Origin: Sphingopyxis sp. MWB1
GTDB taxonomy: Bacteria; Pseudomonadota; Alphaproteobacteria; Sphingomonadales; Sphingomonadaceae
Direction of reading: 5' to 3'
Length of the DNA stretch: 64,000 bases
Assembly: GCF_000763945.1 (NCBI RefSeq)
Contig: NZ_JQFJ01000002.1
Location: 248,001-312,000 of the forward strand
Positions 54,516-63,637 of this stretch are shown here, piece after piece. Under the pieces are notes generated by a model. It saw only the letters and a program-made list of their open reading frames with translations. It had not been told where the DNA came from and searched no databases. Each line of letters starts with the position of its first letter. The first letter of the stretch is position 1. The position numbers and the translations under genes were made by a program.

Positions 54516-55429
54516 TGGCTCATCCTGCTCCCCTTGTTGCGCCGCAGCCCGCGCTGGGCGACGCACTGAAGAAATTGCTGGGCAAGGATTTGCTCGCGCA
54601 TGACTTCGCTGCTGATGAAGACAGCGTCACGGTCCGCCGCGATTCCATCGGCGCGGTGATGGTCGCGCTGCGCGATAATCTGGAATATCAGCAGTTGATG
54701 GAAATTGCCGGGGTGGATTATCCCGACCGCGCCGAGCGGTTCGAAATTGTCTATCATCTGCTGAGCGTGACGAAAAACCATCGCCTGCGCGTGCGCGTGT
54801 CGACCGACGAAGCGACGCCGGTGCCGACGATCGTCCCGATCTGGCCGGTTGCGGGCTGGCTCGAGCGCGAAGTGTTCGACATGTATGGCGTGTTGTTCGC
54901 GGGCAACCCCGACCTGCGCCGCATTTTGACCGACTATGGCTTTGAAGGGCATCCGCAGCGCAAGGATTTCCCGCTGACCGGCTATACCGAGCTGCGCTAT
55001 TCCGAAGAGGATAAGCGCGTCGTCTATGAGCCTGTGCGGCTGGCGCAGGATTTCCGCAATTTCGACTTTTTGAGCCCGTGGGAAGGCGCCGATTATGTGC
55101 TGCCGGGCGATGAAAAGGCCGGCGGCACACATGAAGCGCCCGGAAAGGGCGCGCCGACACCGATGAGCGCCAAAGAGGTCGATAAGGCGGACGACAAGGC
55201 CAAAGCGAAGGCTCCGCCGCCGCCCACGCCCAAGACGACCGACAATGCCGGACAGACCGGTGCGGGCAAAAAGGCCGACAAGGCCGCCGCCAAGCCGAGC
55301 AAGGATGGCGCGAAGGCCAAGGCCGGAGAGGGCAAGGGCAAGACACCTGCCACCGAAAAGGCTGAAAAGGCCTCCGCAAAGCCCCGCGCACCGCGCAAGC
55401 CCAAGGCGCCCAAAGGAGGTGACGCATGA
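54515..55429 (+). CDS. nuoC: NADH-quinone oxidoreductase subunit C with Lys/Ala/Pro-rich tail
   Basis: Peripheral-arm subunit of complex I. Residues about 30-194 are the normal 30-kDa-subunit domain, with [40 protein letters not shown] and [20 protein letters not shown]. From about residue 195 to the end (304) follows a low-complexity tail of about 110 residues, rich in Lys, Ala and Pro ([35 protein letters not shown]), similar in composition to histone H1. Usual NuoC is about 200 residues. The tail is in frame and uses host-like codons. It overlaps nuoD by ATGA. Confidence 0.95.
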   Translation: MAHPAPLVAPQPALGDALKKLLGKDLLAHDFAADEDSVTVRRDSIGAVMVALRDNLEYQQLMEIAGVDYPDRAERFEIVYHLLSVTKNHRLRVRVSTDEATPVPTIVPIWPVAGWLEREVFDMYGVLFAGNPDLRRILTDYGFEGHPQRKDFPLTGYTELRYSEEDKRVVYEPVRLAQDFRNFDFLSPWEGADYVLPGDEKAGGTHEAPGKGAPTPMSAKEVDKADDKAKAKAPPPPTPKTTDNAGQTGAGKKADKAAAKPSKDGAKAKAGEGKGKTPATEKAEKASAKPRAPRKPKAPKGGDA

Positions 55430-56682
55430 CCGACGCTCCTGAGGTCAGGCACCATGGCAGTGACATGTTTGCAGGCTATCCGGTCGACGCGGCCGAGACC
55501 GCCGGTGATCAGGTCGTTACCAATTATACGATCAACTTCGGTCCCCAGCATCCGGCGGCGCACGGCGTGCTTCGCATGGTCATGGAACTCGACGGCGAGA
55601 TAATCGAGCGCGTCGACCCGCACGTCGGCCTGCTGCATCGCGGCACCGAAAAGCTGATCGAGCATAAGACCTATCTGCAGGCGTTGCCTTATTTCGACCG
55701 GCTCGACTATTGTTCGCCGCTCGCCATGGAGCACAGCTATGTGCTCGCGATCGAGAAGCTGCTCGACCTTGAGGTGCCCGAACGCGCGCAATATCTGCGC
55801 GTGCTCTTCGCCGAGCTGACGCGCATCTGTAACCACATGCTCAATATCGGTGCGCATGTCATGGACGTTGGCGCAATGACCCCGAACCTGTGGGTGTTCG
55901 AGCTGCGCGAAGATTGCCTGAACTTCTTTGAGCGGGCGAGCGGAGCGCGGATGCACAGCGCCTATTTTCGTCCCGGCGGGGTTCATCAGGATGTCCCCGA
56001 AAAGCTGCTGGTCGATATTGGCGAATGGTGCGAGACGCGCCTGCCGAAACTGTTTGGCGATGCGATGAGCCTTGTCATCGATAACCGCATCTTCAAGCAG
56101 CGCAACGTCGACATCGCGACGGTGAGTAAAGAAGATGCGCTGGCATGGGGCTTCTCCGGCCCGATGATCCGTGGCAGCGGCATCGCCTGGGATTTGCGCA
56201 AGTCGCAGCCCTATGACGCCTATGCCAAGATGGAATTCGACATTCCCGTCGGTACGCGCGGCGATTGCTATGACCGTTTCATGGTGCGCGTCGAGGAAGT
56301 GTATCAATCGGCGAAGATCATCAAGCAGTGCCTGCGCGACATGCCGAACGGACCGATCGCCAGCCTCGACCGCAAGGTGGTGCCGCCGAAGCGCGGCGAA
56401 ATGAAGCAGTCGATGGAATCGCTGATCCATCACTTCAAGCTTTATACCGAAGGTTTCCACGTGCCCGCAGGCGAAGTCTATGTCGCCACCGAAAGCCCGA
56501 AGGGTGAGTTCGGCGTTTATCTGGTCAGCGACGGCACGAACAAGCCCTATCGCTGCAAGATCCGTCCGACGGCGTTTTCGCACCTTCAGGCGATGGACTT
56601 CATGAGCAAGGGGCACATGCTGGCGGACACCACCGCCATCATCGGTGCGATCGACGTCGTGTTCGGGGAGTGTGACCGGTGA
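55426..56682 (+). CDS. nuoD: NADH-quinone oxidoreductase subunit D
   Basis: The 49-kDa subunit that with NuoB forms the quinone site; 418 residues. Family motifs: [100 protein letters not shown] and [17 protein letters not shown]. The C-terminus VFGECDR is intact. It starts inside the nuoC stop (ATGA) and its own stop overlaps a cupin gene (GTGA) instead of nuoE. Confidence 0.98.
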   Translation: MTDAPEVRHHGSDMFAGYPVDAAETAGDQVVTNYTINFGPQHPAAHGVLRMVMELDGEIIERVDPHVGLLHRGTEKLIEHKTYLQALPYFDRLDYCSPLAMEHSYVLAIEKLLDLEVPERAQYLRVLFAELTRICNHMLNIGAHVMDVGAMTPNLWVFELREDCLNFFERASGARMHSAYFRPGGVHQDVPEKLLVDIGEWCETRLPKLFGDAMSLVIDNRIFKQRNVDIATVSKEDALAWGFSGPMIRGSGIAWDLRKSQPYDAYAKMEFDIPVGTRGDCYDRFMVRVEEVYQSAKIIKQCLRDMPNGPIASLDRKVVPPKRGEMKQSMESLIHHFKLYTEGFHVPAGEVYVATESPKGEFGVYLVSDGTNKPYRCKIRPTAFSHLQAMDFMSKGHMLADTTAIIGAIDVVFGECDR

Positions 56683-57047
56683 GCGCGCCCGTCGTCGTCA
56701 ATCTGGCGGAAAAGCTCGCGGCCTTTGACGAGCATTGGAAGCCGCATATCGTAGGCCATTATAATGGCAACGAGGTGCGCGTTGCCAAGATCGGCGGCGA
56801 TTTCACCTGGCATTCCCATCCCGAAACCGACGAGATGTTTCTGGTGATCAAGGGCGAGATGGGCATCGAATTTCGCGACGGCGTTCGCCATTTCGGCGCC
56901 GGCGAGATGGTGGTCGTGCCCAAAGGCGTCGAGCATCGGCCCTTTGCGGCGGAAGAATGCCATATCCTGTTTCTCGATCGCGAAGGCGAACCCAACACCG
57001 GCGATACGCCGTCGCATCGCACACGCGCAAAACTGGAATCGATCTGA
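56679..57047 (+). CDS. Cupin domain protein inserted in the nuo operon
   Basis: A 122-residue single cupin starting at GTG 56679. Cupin motif 1 is [20 protein letters not shown] (His, His, Glu metal ligands) and motif 2 is [20 protein letters not shown] (His), so a metal site is likely. The pattern resembles small stand-alone cupins whose roles are mostly unknown. It overlaps the nuoD stop (GTGA) and is followed by a 29-codon ORF and a small membrane protein before nuoE. Its place inside the operon suggests coexpression with complex I; a role in assembly or redox sensing is speculative. Confidence 0.88.
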   Translation: MSAPVVVNLAEKLAAFDEHWKPHIVGHYNGNEVRVAKIGGDFTWHSHPETDEMFLVIKGEMGIEFRDGVRHFGAGEMVVVPKGVEHRPFAAEECHILFLDREGEPNTGDTPSHRTRAKLESI

Positions 57048-57136
57048 TGACGGGCGTACCGAGATTTTTTGCTCTGGCCAATGGCGCCCCGATGGTGGGC
57101 GTGACCGGCGCTATCTTGCGGGAGTGCGACCAATGA
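57047..57136 (+). CDS. 29-residue ORF between cupin and membrane protein (possible coupling peptide)
   Basis: [20 protein letters not shown]... , 29 residues. The ATG lies in the cupin stop (TGATG) and the stop overlaps the next ATG (ATGATG). No strong Shine-Dalgarno sequence precedes it, and no motif is seen. Its value may lie in keeping ribosomes moving across an 85-bp gap. It could also be chance. Confidence 0.4.
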   Translation: MTGVPRFFALANGAPMVGVTGAILRECDQ

Positions 57137-57315
57137 TGCTCCGCGAACTCGCGATCCTTATTCTCGCGCTCGCCGGCTTTGCGTCGGCGACCGCCGCATA
57201 TCTCGCTGCCTTTCATGGCGAGGTAACGATAAAGGAAGTCGTCTCGACTGCATTTGCCGCCACGGTCGGCATGTATGTCGGGCGCTATGTTGAACGAGGT
57301 CTGGCCCGTGGCTGA
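57133..57315 (+). CDS. 60-residue membrane protein in the nuo operon
   Basis: MMLRELAILILALAGFASAT... : a short hydrophobic protein with two predicted helices (about 4-24 and 36-52) joined by a charged loop (FHGEVTIKEV). GGGAG lies eight bases before the ATG, a good ribosome-binding site. The stop lies inside the start region of nuoE (8-base overlap with GTG 57308). No family is recognised. Size and position suggest a small accessory or assembly subunit of complex I, not proven. Confidence 0.72.
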   Translation: MMLRELAILILALAGFASATAAYLAAFHGEVTIKEVVSTAFAATVGMYVGRYVERGLARG

Positions 57316-57982
57316 CGCACCCCAAATTCCCGATGAAGCCGAAGTCCGCGCACGCTGGGGCGCTTTTGCGTGGACACCGGAAAATGCCGAAAAGGCCAAG
57401 GCGGTCATCGCGCGCTATCCTGCCGGGCGGCAGCGGTCGGCGGTGATGCCCTTGCTCGACCTTGCCCAGCGCCAGGTCGGGGCGGAGACGAATACGCAGG
57501 GCTGGTTGCCGGTGCCGGTGATCGAATATGTTGCGGCCCAGCTCGATATGCCCTTCATCCGCGCCTATGAGGTCGCGACTTTTTACACTATGTACAATTT
57601 GGCGCCCGTTGGCCGCTATCATGTGCAGGTGTGCGGCACGACACCCTGCCTGCTGCGCGGGTCGGACGATGTTATGGCGGCGTGCAAGAATCGCGGCATG
57701 ACCAAGGGCAAGACGACGCCCGACGGGCTGTTCACCCTGACCGAAGTCGAGTGCCTGGGTGTCTGCACCAATGCGCCGATGGTCCAGATTAACGACGATA
57801 ATTTTGAAGATCTGGATTATGACAGCATGACCCGCATTCTCGATGAGCTAGCGGCGGGCAAGCAGCCCAAGCCGGGCACGCAAAATCCGGGACGCCACAC
57901 GAGCGACCCCGAAGGCGGGCCGACGACGCTGGTCGAGATGGTCAAGGCCAATCATGATTATCGGAAGGAGTGGGGGGCATGA
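57308..57982 (+). CDS. nuoE: NADH-quinone oxidoreductase subunit E
   Basis: The 24-kDa [2Fe-2S] subunit of the NADH module, 224 residues. Helical N-terminus PENAEKAKAVIARYPAGRQR, then AYEVATFYTMYNLAPVGRYH; cluster N1a cysteines are in VCGTTPCLLRG and ECLGVCTNAP. The C-terminus is extended past the usual end (HTSDPEGGPTTLVEMVKANH). GTG 57308 with GAGG eight bases upstream is chosen; ATG 57287 would add seven residues. Its stop overlaps a repeat-borne mini-ORF, not nuoF. Confidence 0.95.
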   Translation: MADAPQIPDEAEVRARWGAFAWTPENAEKAKAVIARYPAGRQRSAVMPLLDLAQRQVGAETNTQGWLPVPVIEYVAAQLDMPFIRAYEVATFYTMYNLAPVGRYHVQVCGTTPCLLRGSDDVMAACKNRGMTKGKTTPDGLFTLTEVECLGVCTNAPMVQINDDNFEDLDYDSMTRILDELAAGKQPKPGTQNPGRHTSDPEGGPTTLVEMVKANHDYRKEWGA

Positions 57983-58092
57983 ACAACGCTTCATTCCTTC
58001 GTCATGCCGGACATGATCCGGCATCCATTCCAGCGCTGAAGTCGTGGACCCCGGATCAAGTCCGGGGTGACGAATTGGGAGGGGTGGCATGA
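57979..58092 (+). CDS. 37-residue mini-ORF spanning the repeat insert between nuoE and nuoF
   Basis: [20 protein letters not shown]... , 37 residues. The ATG overlaps the nuoE stop (ATGA) and has an ideal AAGGAG eight bases upstream; the stop TGA overlaps the nuoF start (ATGA). Residues about 8-31 are translated repeat sequence ([10 protein letters not shown]). The peptide probably has no function of its own; the ORF can keep translational coupling between nuoE and nuoF. GGCATGA occurs on both sides (57976-57982 and 58086-58092). Confidence 0.5.
   Translation: MNNASFLRHAGHDPASIPALKSWTPDQVRGDELGGVA
58001..58073. repeat. Palindromic repeat pair inserted between nuoE and nuoF
   Basis: Unit A (58001-58027, GTCATGCCGGACATGATCCG...) and inverted unit B (58045-58073, TGGACCCCGGATCAAGTCCG...) separated by 17 bp. 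It is the same pair as at 16776-16880 and 61414-61469. It lies between 7-bp direct repeats GGCATGA that include the start codon of nuoF. Confidence 0.8.
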
Positions 58093-59381
58093 GCCTCGCC
58101 GACAAGGATCGCATCTTTACCAATGTGTACGGATTCCAGCCGTGGAATCTGAAAAGCGCGCAGGCGCGGGGTGATTGGGACAAGACCAAGGATCTGATGA
58201 CTCGCGGCTCGGACGCGATCATCGAGGAGATCAAGGCATCGGGGCTGCGCGGCCGTGGCGGCGCGGGCTTCCCCACGGGGCTGAAATGGTCCTTCATGCC
58301 GAAGGAGCCGCGCGCCGACCGCCCGAGCTTCCTCGTCATCAACGCCGACGAATCCGAGCCTGGTAGCTGCAAGGATCGCGAGATCATTCGCCACGATCCG
58401 CACAAGCTGATCGAAGGCGCGCTGCTCGCCGGTTTCGCGATGCGCGCGCGTGCGGCCTATATCTATATTCGCGGCGAGTTCATCCGCGAGGCGGAGACGC
58501 TGTTCGCCGCCGTGCAGGAGGCGTATGACGCCGGACTGCTCGGCAAGAATGCGGCCAAGTCGGGCTATGACTTCGATGTCTTCGTCCACCGCGGCGCGGG
58601 CGCCTATATTTGCGGTGAAGAAACCGCGATGATCGAAAGCCTGGAAGGCAAGAAGGGCCAGCCGCGCCTGAAACCGCCTTTCCCGGCAGGCGCGGGCCTT
58701 TATGGCTGCCCGACGACGGTGAACAATGTCGAGAGCATCGCGGTTGTTCCGACGATCCTGCGGCGCGGCGCAAGCTGGTTCTCCTCCTTTGGACGCGAGA
58801 ATAACAAGGGCACCAAGCTGTTCCAGATTTCGGGCCATGTGAACAAGCCCTGCGTCGTCGAGGAGGAAATGGGGATCAGCTTTCGCGAGCTGATCGACAA
58901 GCATTGCGGCGGCATCCGCGGCGGATGGGACAATCTGCTCGCCGTCATCCCCGGCGGATCGTCGGTGCCGCTGGTTCCGGCGGCGCAGATCATGGATGCG
59001 CCAATGGATTTCGACGGGCTGAAAGAGCTTGGATCGGGCCTTGGCACCGCCGCCGCCATCGTCATGGACAAGTCCACCGACGTGGTTCAGGCGATCAGCC
59101 GCATCAGCTATTTCTACAAGCATGAAAGCTGCGGCCAGTGCACGCCGTGCCGCGAAGGCACGGGCTGGATGTGGCGCGTGATGGAGCGGCTGCGCTCCGG
59201 CGATGCCGACATCGAAGAAATCGATACCTTGTTCGATGTGACCAAACAGGTGGAAGGCCATACGATCTGCGCGCTGGGCGATGCCGCCGCATGGCCGATC
59301 CAGGGGCTGATCCGCCACTTCCGCCCCGAACTGGAGCGTCGCATCCGCGAAAATGGCGGCGTGATGGAGGCCGCGGAATAA
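58089..59381 (+). CDS. nuoF: NADH-quinone oxidoreductase subunit F
   Basis: The 51-kDa NADH- and FMN-binding subunit, 430 residues. FMN/NADH motifs: [40 protein letters not shown] and [40 protein letters not shown]; cluster N3 cysteines in [16 protein letters not shown] and the later Cys in [13 protein letters not shown]. The N-terminus [15 protein letters not shown] is typical. GGGAGGGG precedes the ATG at 58089. Its stop overlaps the nuoG start (TAATG). Confidence 0.98.
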   Translation: MSLADKDRIFTNVYGFQPWNLKSAQARGDWDKTKDLMTRGSDAIIEEIKASGLRGRGGAGFPTGLKWSFMPKEPRADRPSFLVINADESEPGSCKDREIIRHDPHKLIEGALLAGFAMRARAAYIYIRGEFIREAETLFAAVQEAYDAGLLGKNAAKSGYDFDVFVHRGAGAYICGEETAMIESLEGKKGQPRLKPPFPAGAGLYGCPTTVNNVESIAVVPTILRRGASWFSSFGRENNKGTKLFQISGHVNKPCVVEEEMGISFRELIDKHCGGIRGGWDNLLAVIPGGSSVPLVPAAQIMDAPMDFDGLKELGSGLGTAAAIVMDKSTDVVQAISRISYFYKHESCGQCTPCREGTGWMWRVMERLRSGDADIEEIDTLFDVTKQVEGHTICALGDAAAWPIQGLIRHFRPELERRIRENGGVMEAAE

Positions 59382-61393
59382 TGCCTAAAGTTACCGTAGA
59401 CGGCACCGAACTCGACGTCCCGCAGGGCGCGACCGTTTTGCAGGCTTGTGAGCTGGCGGGGAAGGAAATTCCGCGCTTTTGCTATCATGAGCGGCTGAGC
59501 ATTGCGGGCAATTGCCGCATGTGCCTGGTTGAAGTGTCCCCGGGTCCGCCGAAGCCGCAGGCATCCTGCGCGCTGCCCGCCGCCGAAGGGCAGGTGATCA
59601 AGACCGACAGCCCGATGGTCAAAAAGGCGCGCGAAGGCGTGATGGAGTTTCTGCTCATCAACCATCCGCTCGATTGCCCGATCTGCGATCAGGGCGGCGA
59701 GTGCGATTTGCAGGACCAGAGCATCGCCTATGGCCGCGGCGCGTCGCGCTATGACGAAAACAAGCGCGCGGTGACCGAAAAATATATGGGCCCCATCGTC
59801 AAGACGGTGATGACCCGCTGTATCCAGTGCACGCGCTGCGTCCGCTTTGCGGAGGAAGTCGCCGGGGTCGAGGATATTGGTGCCATTTATCGCGGCGAGA
59901 ACATGCAGATCACCTCCTATCTGGAACATGCGATCCAGAGTGAGTTGAGCGGCAATGTCGTCGATCTGTGCCCGGTGGGCGCGCTGACGTCCAAACCCTA
60001 TGCATTCGAGGCGCGTCCGTGGGAGCTGACCAAGACGCTGGGCATCGACATGATGGACGCGGTGGGCACCAATGTGCGCATCGACAGCCGCGGGCGGCAG
60101 GTGCTGCGCGTGCTGCCGCGCGTCAATGACGATGTGAATGAGGAATGGGCGAGCGACAAGACGCGCCACCATGTCGATGGGCTGGTGCGCCGCCGTCTCG
60201 ACCAGCCTTTCGTGCGCCGGAATGGCAAGCTGGAAGCGGCGAGCTGGGGCGAGGCTTTTGACGCGATCAAGGCAGCGAATGCCGGATCGTCGGTCGCGGC
60301 CATCGCGGGCGATCTGGTCGATTGCGAAACCATGTTTGCGGCCAAGGCGCTGGTCAATGCGCTTGGCGGCAATCTGCTCGAAGGGCGGCAGACGGGGCTT
60401 GACTATGATGTCACCAGCCTGTCGGCGGTCAATTTCAACACAACGATTGCCGAGGCCGAAAATGCCGATGTGATCCTGCTCGTCGGCACCAATTTGCGCT
60501 GGGAAGCGCCGCTGATCAATACGCGCATCCGCAAGGCGGTGTACAAGAAGGGCGCGAAGGTCTTTGCCATCGGTCCTGAAACCGATCTGACCTACAAGGT
60601 CGAATGGCTGGGCAATGACGCTTCGCTCGTTGCCAAGCTGCCCAAGGCGGCGCTGGATGCGTTGAAGGGTGCCGAGCGGCCTATGCTGGTCTTTGGCGGC
60701 GGCGCGCTGTCGGTGCCGGGTGTGCATGGCGCCGGGCTGGCGCTCGCCAAATCGGTGAATGCGGTGCGCGAGGGCTGGAACGGCTTTAACGTTGTGCATT
60801 TCTCCGCCGCGCGCATGGGCGCGCTGATGCTCGGCTATGCACAGCCGGGCGGGATCAAGGATGTGATTGCGGCCAAGCCCAAGCTCGCCTTTTTCCTGGG
60901 CGCAGACGAGGTAGATTTTGCCGCTTTTGCGGACACGGTCAAAGTCTATGTCGGCCATCATGGCGACAAGGGCGCACATGCCGCCGACGTCATCCTGCCA
61001 GCAGCGGCCTGGACCGAAAAGGATTTCACCACGGTCAATACCGAGGGCCGGGTGCAGCGCAGCGAAAAGGCGGTATTCGCGCCGGGCGATGCGCGCGAGG
61101 ACTGGAGCATTTTCCGGGCGCTGGCCGATGTGCTGGGCGTTTCGGTCGGCTTTGACAGTTTCGATCAATGCCGTGCAGCGATGATCGCGGAGGTACCCGA
61201 ACTGGGCGTCGAAGGCCTGGTCGATTATGGCTGGTCGGCGCCGAGTCTGCCCGCCAAGCCGGAAGCGCAGGAAATCCCGTCGCCGATCAAGGATTTCTAT
61301 CTGACCAACGCCATTTGCCGGGCCTCGCCCACCATGGCACGCTGTTCGGAAGAAATTTTGCACGGCGCCGACTTTGCGGAGGCGGCGGAATGA
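59381..61393 (+). CDS. nuoG: NADH-quinone oxidoreductase subunit G
   Basis: The 75-kDa Fe-S subunit, 670 residues, the alphaproteobacterial length. [2Fe-2S] N1b: CYHERLSIAGNCRMCLVEV plus a later Cys in ASCALP; N5: HPLDCPICDQGGECDLQD; N4: RCIQCTRCVRFAEEVAG and VVDLCPVGALTSKP. The molybdopterin-oxidoreductase-like C-terminal half follows (SVAAIAGDLVDCETMFAAKA, VILLVGTNLRWEAPLINTRI). It starts at ATG 59381 inside the nuoF stop. The stop overlaps a repeat-borne mini-ORF. Confidence 0.97.
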   Translation: MPKVTVDGTELDVPQGATVLQACELAGKEIPRFCYHERLSIAGNCRMCLVEVSPGPPKPQASCALPAAEGQVIKTDSPMVKKAREGVMEFLLINHPLDCPICDQGGECDLQDQSIAYGRGASRYDENKRAVTEKYMGPIVKTVMTRCIQCTRCVRFAEEVAGVEDIGAIYRGENMQITSYLEHAIQSELSGNVVDLCPVGALTSKPYAFEARPWELTKTLGIDMMDAVGTNVRIDSRGRQVLRVLPRVNDDVNEEWASDKTRHHVDGLVRRRLDQPFVRRNGKLEAASWGEAFDAIKAANAGSSVAAIAGDLVDCETMFAAKALVNALGGNLLEGRQTGLDYDVTSLSAVNFNTTIAEAENADVILLVGTNLRWEAPLINTRIRKAVYKKGAKVFAIGPETDLTYKVEWLGNDASLVAKLPKAALDALKGAERPMLVFGGGALSVPGVHGAGLALAKSVNAVREGWNGFNVVHFSAARMGALMLGYAQPGGIKDVIAAKPKLAFFLGADEVDFAAFADTVKVYVGHHGDKGAHAADVILPAAAWTEKDFTTVNTEGRVQRSEKAVFAPGDAREDWSIFRALADVLGVSVGFDSFDQCRAAMIAEVPELGVEGLVDYGWSAPSLPAKPEAQEIPSPIKDFYLTNAICRASPTMARCSEEILHGADFAEAAE

Positions 61394-61488
61394 GCGCTGT
61401 GTTCAAGGACTTCGTCATGCCGGACCTGATCCGGCATCCATGGACCCCGGATCAAGTCCGGGGTGACGACAGGGAGTGGTCGCTGTGA
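61390..61488 (+). CDS. 32-residue mini-ORF spanning the repeat insert between nuoG and nuoH
   Basis: [20 protein letters not shown]... , 32 residues. The ATG overlaps the nuoG stop (ATGA) with GGAGG seven bases upstream; the stop overlaps the GTG start of nuoH (GTGA). Codons 1-4 (ATGAGCGCTGTG) appear to be the ancestral start of nuoH: CGCTGTG recurs at 61481-61487, and joining there gives MSAVTEFFQ in the nuoH frame. As in the nuoE/nuoF mini-ORF, its likely role is coupling only. Confidence 0.5.
   Translation: MSAVFKDFVMPDLIRHPWTPDQVRGDDREWSL
61414..61469. repeat. Palindromic repeat pair inserted between nuoG and nuoH
   Basis: Unit A (61414-61440, GTCATGCCGGACCTGATCCG...) abuts inverted unit B (61441-61469, TGGACCCCGGATCAAGTCCG...). 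The pair is bounded by 7-bp direct repeats CGCTGTG at 61395-61401 and 61481-61487. Confidence 0.82.
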
Positions 61489-62528
61489 CCGAGTTTTTTC
61501 AATCGCTTGGGCTTTCCTATGAGTGGGCTTGGGGGCTTGCGACCATTGCGGGAATCCTGCTGATCGCGCTGCCGCTGATGCTCAGCGTGGCGATGATCAT
61601 CTATGCCGACCGGAAAATCTGGGCGGCGATCGCGCTGCGCCGTGGTCCGAACGTTGTCGGTCCCTTTGGTCTGCTGCAAAGCTTTGCGGATGGTTTGAAG
61701 GTTTTCCTTCAGGAAACGATCATTCCGACCTCGGCCAATCGCGGGCTGTTCCTGATCGCGCCGATAATCACCTTTACCGTCGCGCTGCTCGCCTGGGCGG
61801 TGATCCCGTTCAATTCGGGCGCGGTGCTCGCCGATATCAACGTCGGGCTGCTCTATATTCTCGCGATTTCGTCGCTCGGCGTTTATGGTGTGATCCTGTC
61901 CGGCTGGGCGTCCAACTCCAAATATCCCTTCTTTTCCGCGCTGCGCGCATCGGCGCAGATGATATCCTATGAAGTGTCGATCGGTTTCATCCTGATCGGC
62001 GTGGTGCTCTTTGCCGACAGCTTCAACATGAACGAGATCGTCAAGGCGCAGCAGGGGCATGGGCTGGGCATCGTGAACGCATTTGGGTTTAACCTGTTGC
62101 TCTTTCCGCTGGCGGTGATGTTCCTGATTTCGGCGCTTGCTGAAACCGCGCGTGCGCCCTTTGACCTGACCGAGGCAGAGAGCGAGCTGGTCGCGGGGTA
62201 TCAGACCGAATATTCGTCGATGAGCTTCGCGCTCTTCTGGCTCGGCGAATATGCCAACGTGCTGCTGATGTGCGCGCTCAACGCCATTCTCTTCTGGGGT
62301 GGCTGGCTGCCGCCGCTCGACTGGGCGCCGCTTTATGCCGTACCGGGCATCATCTGGCTGTTCCTGAAGATATTCTTCTTCTTCTTTGTCTTTTCCTGGG
62401 TGAAGGCGACCGTCCCGCGTTTCCGCTATGACCAGCTGATGCGGCTGGGCTGGAAGGTGTTTCTGCCCATCTCGCTGATCTGGGTCTTCCTGGTCTCCGG
62501 CTATCTGATGCTGACGAGGTATTCATGA
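61485..62528 (+). CDS. nuoH: NADH-quinone oxidoreductase subunit H
   Basis: Membrane subunit that closes the quinone chamber, 347 residues and eight helices. Signature: [99 protein letters not shown] and [25 protein letters not shown] in part. Start GTG 61485 with AGGGAG eight bases upstream; another GTG at 61476 is too close to that site. The original ATG was probably displaced by the upstream repeat. The stop overlaps nuoI (ATGA). Confidence 0.96.
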   Translation: MTEFFQSLGLSYEWAWGLATIAGILLIALPLMLSVAMIIYADRKIWAAIALRRGPNVVGPFGLLQSFADGLKVFLQETIIPTSANRGLFLIAPIITFTVALLAWAVIPFNSGAVLADINVGLLYILAISSLGVYGVILSGWASNSKYPFFSALRASAQMISYEVSIGFILIGVVLFADSFNMNEIVKAQQGHGLGIVNAFGFNLLLFPLAVMFLISALAETARAPFDLTEAESELVAGYQTEYSSMSFALFWLGEYANVLLMCALNAILFWGGWLPPLDWAPLYAVPGIIWLFLKIFFFFFVFSWVKATVPRFRYDQLMRLGWKVFLPISLIWVFLVSGYLMLTRYS

Positions 62529-63013
62529 GTTACGTTGCCCATCTCGTCAAAACCTTCACCCTTTGGGAATTTGTGAAGGCGCATGCCCTGACGCTGAAAT
62601 ATTTTTTCAAGCCGAAGGCGACGATCAACTATCCGTTCGAGAAGAACCCGCTGAGCCCGCGTTTTCGCGGTGAACATGCGCTGCGTCGCTATCCCAACGG
62701 GGAAGAGCGCTGCATTGCGTGCAAGCTGTGCGAGGCAGTGTGTCCGGCGCAGGCGATTACCATCGAAGCGGAACCCCGCGATGATGGTTCGCGCCGCACG
62801 ACGCGCTATGACATCGACATGACCAAATGCATTTACTGCGGCTTTTGTCAGGAAGCCTGCCCGGTCGATGCGATTGTCGAGGGACCCAATTTCGAATTCG
62901 CCACCGAAACGCGCGAGGAGCTGCTGTATGACAAGGCTAAGCTGCTCGCCAATGGTGACAAATGGGAACGCGCGATTGCGGCCAATCTTGCCGCTGACGC
63001 GCCCTATCGGTAA
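62525..63013 (+). CDS. nuoI: NADH-quinone oxidoreductase subunit I
   Basis: TYKY-type ferredoxin subunit of 162 residues carrying clusters N6a and N6b: [20 protein letters not shown] and [20 protein letters not shown]. The amphipathic N-terminal helices ([40 protein letters not shown]) lie on the membrane surface. The start overlaps nuoH by ATGA. nuoJ follows after 12 bp. Confidence 0.98.
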   Translation: MSYVAHLVKTFTLWEFVKAHALTLKYFFKPKATINYPFEKNPLSPRFRGEHALRRYPNGEERCIACKLCEAVCPAQAITIEAEPRDDGSRRTTRYDIDMTKCIYCGFCQEACPVDAIVEGPNFEFATETREELLYDKAKLLANGDKWERAIAANLAADAPYR

Positions 63014-63025
63014 GGCGCGCCGCAC

Positions 63026-63637
63026 ATGATTCAGCTTATTGCCTTTTACCTTTTTGCCAGCATCGTCATCGCCTCTGGCGCGATGGTGATCCTTGCGCGC
63101 AACCCCGTCCACAGCGTGATGTGGCTGATCCTCGCCTTTTTCAACGCGGCGGGGCTGATGCTGCTTGCAGGCGCGGAGTTTATCGCGATGCTGCTCGTCA
63201 TCGTCTATGTCGGCGCGGTCGCGGTGCTGTTCCTGTTCGTTGTGATGATGCTCGACATTGATTTCGCCGAGCTGCGCGCGGGATTTGTGCGCTATCTGCC
63301 GCTGGGCGCGCTGATTGCCATCATCCTTGCCGCCGAACTGATCTTCGCTGTGGGCGCCTGGAGCGCGGGCGGCGTTGATCTTGCGGCGCGCAGCGCCCCG
63401 ATGGTCAGCGATATGAGCAATATCGAGCAGATCGGTGCGCTTCTTTATACGCGCTATATTTTCCTGTTCGAAGCGGCAGGCATCATCCTGCTCGTCGCCA
63501 TGGTCGGCGCGATTGTGCTGACGCACCGCCGCCGTCCGGGCGTGCGCTCGCAGAATATCAGCCAGCAGGTGCGCCGCCGTCCGCAGGATGCGACGCGCCT
63601 CGTTGATCCGGGCAGCGGGAAGGGAGTTGAACTGTGA
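63026..63637 (+). CDS. nuoJ: NADH-quinone oxidoreductase subunit J
   Basis: Membrane subunit of 203 residues with five helices. Family features are [40 protein letters not shown] and [15 protein letters not shown] with the pi-bulge region, and later [20 protein letters not shown]. The C-terminal 35 residues ([20 protein letters not shown]) are basic and cytoplasmic. It overlaps the GTG start of nuoK (GTGA). Confidence 0.97.
   Translation: MIQLIAFYLFASIVIASGAMVILARNPVHSVMWLILAFFNAAGLMLLAGAEFIAMLLVIVYVGAVAVLFLFVVMMLDIDFAELRAGFVRYLPLGALIAIILAAELIFAVGAWSAGGVDLAARSAPMVSDMSNIEQIGALLYTRYIFLFEAAGIILLVAMVGAIVLTHRRRPGVRSQNISQQVRRRPQDATRLVDPGSGKGVEL

Noticed and set aside
59114..61363. Very long open frame on the minus strand opposite nuoG
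   Set aside because: It mirrors a certain gene; the translation is rich in His, Arg and Gly with no domain, as expected for the antisense of GC-rich coding DNA.
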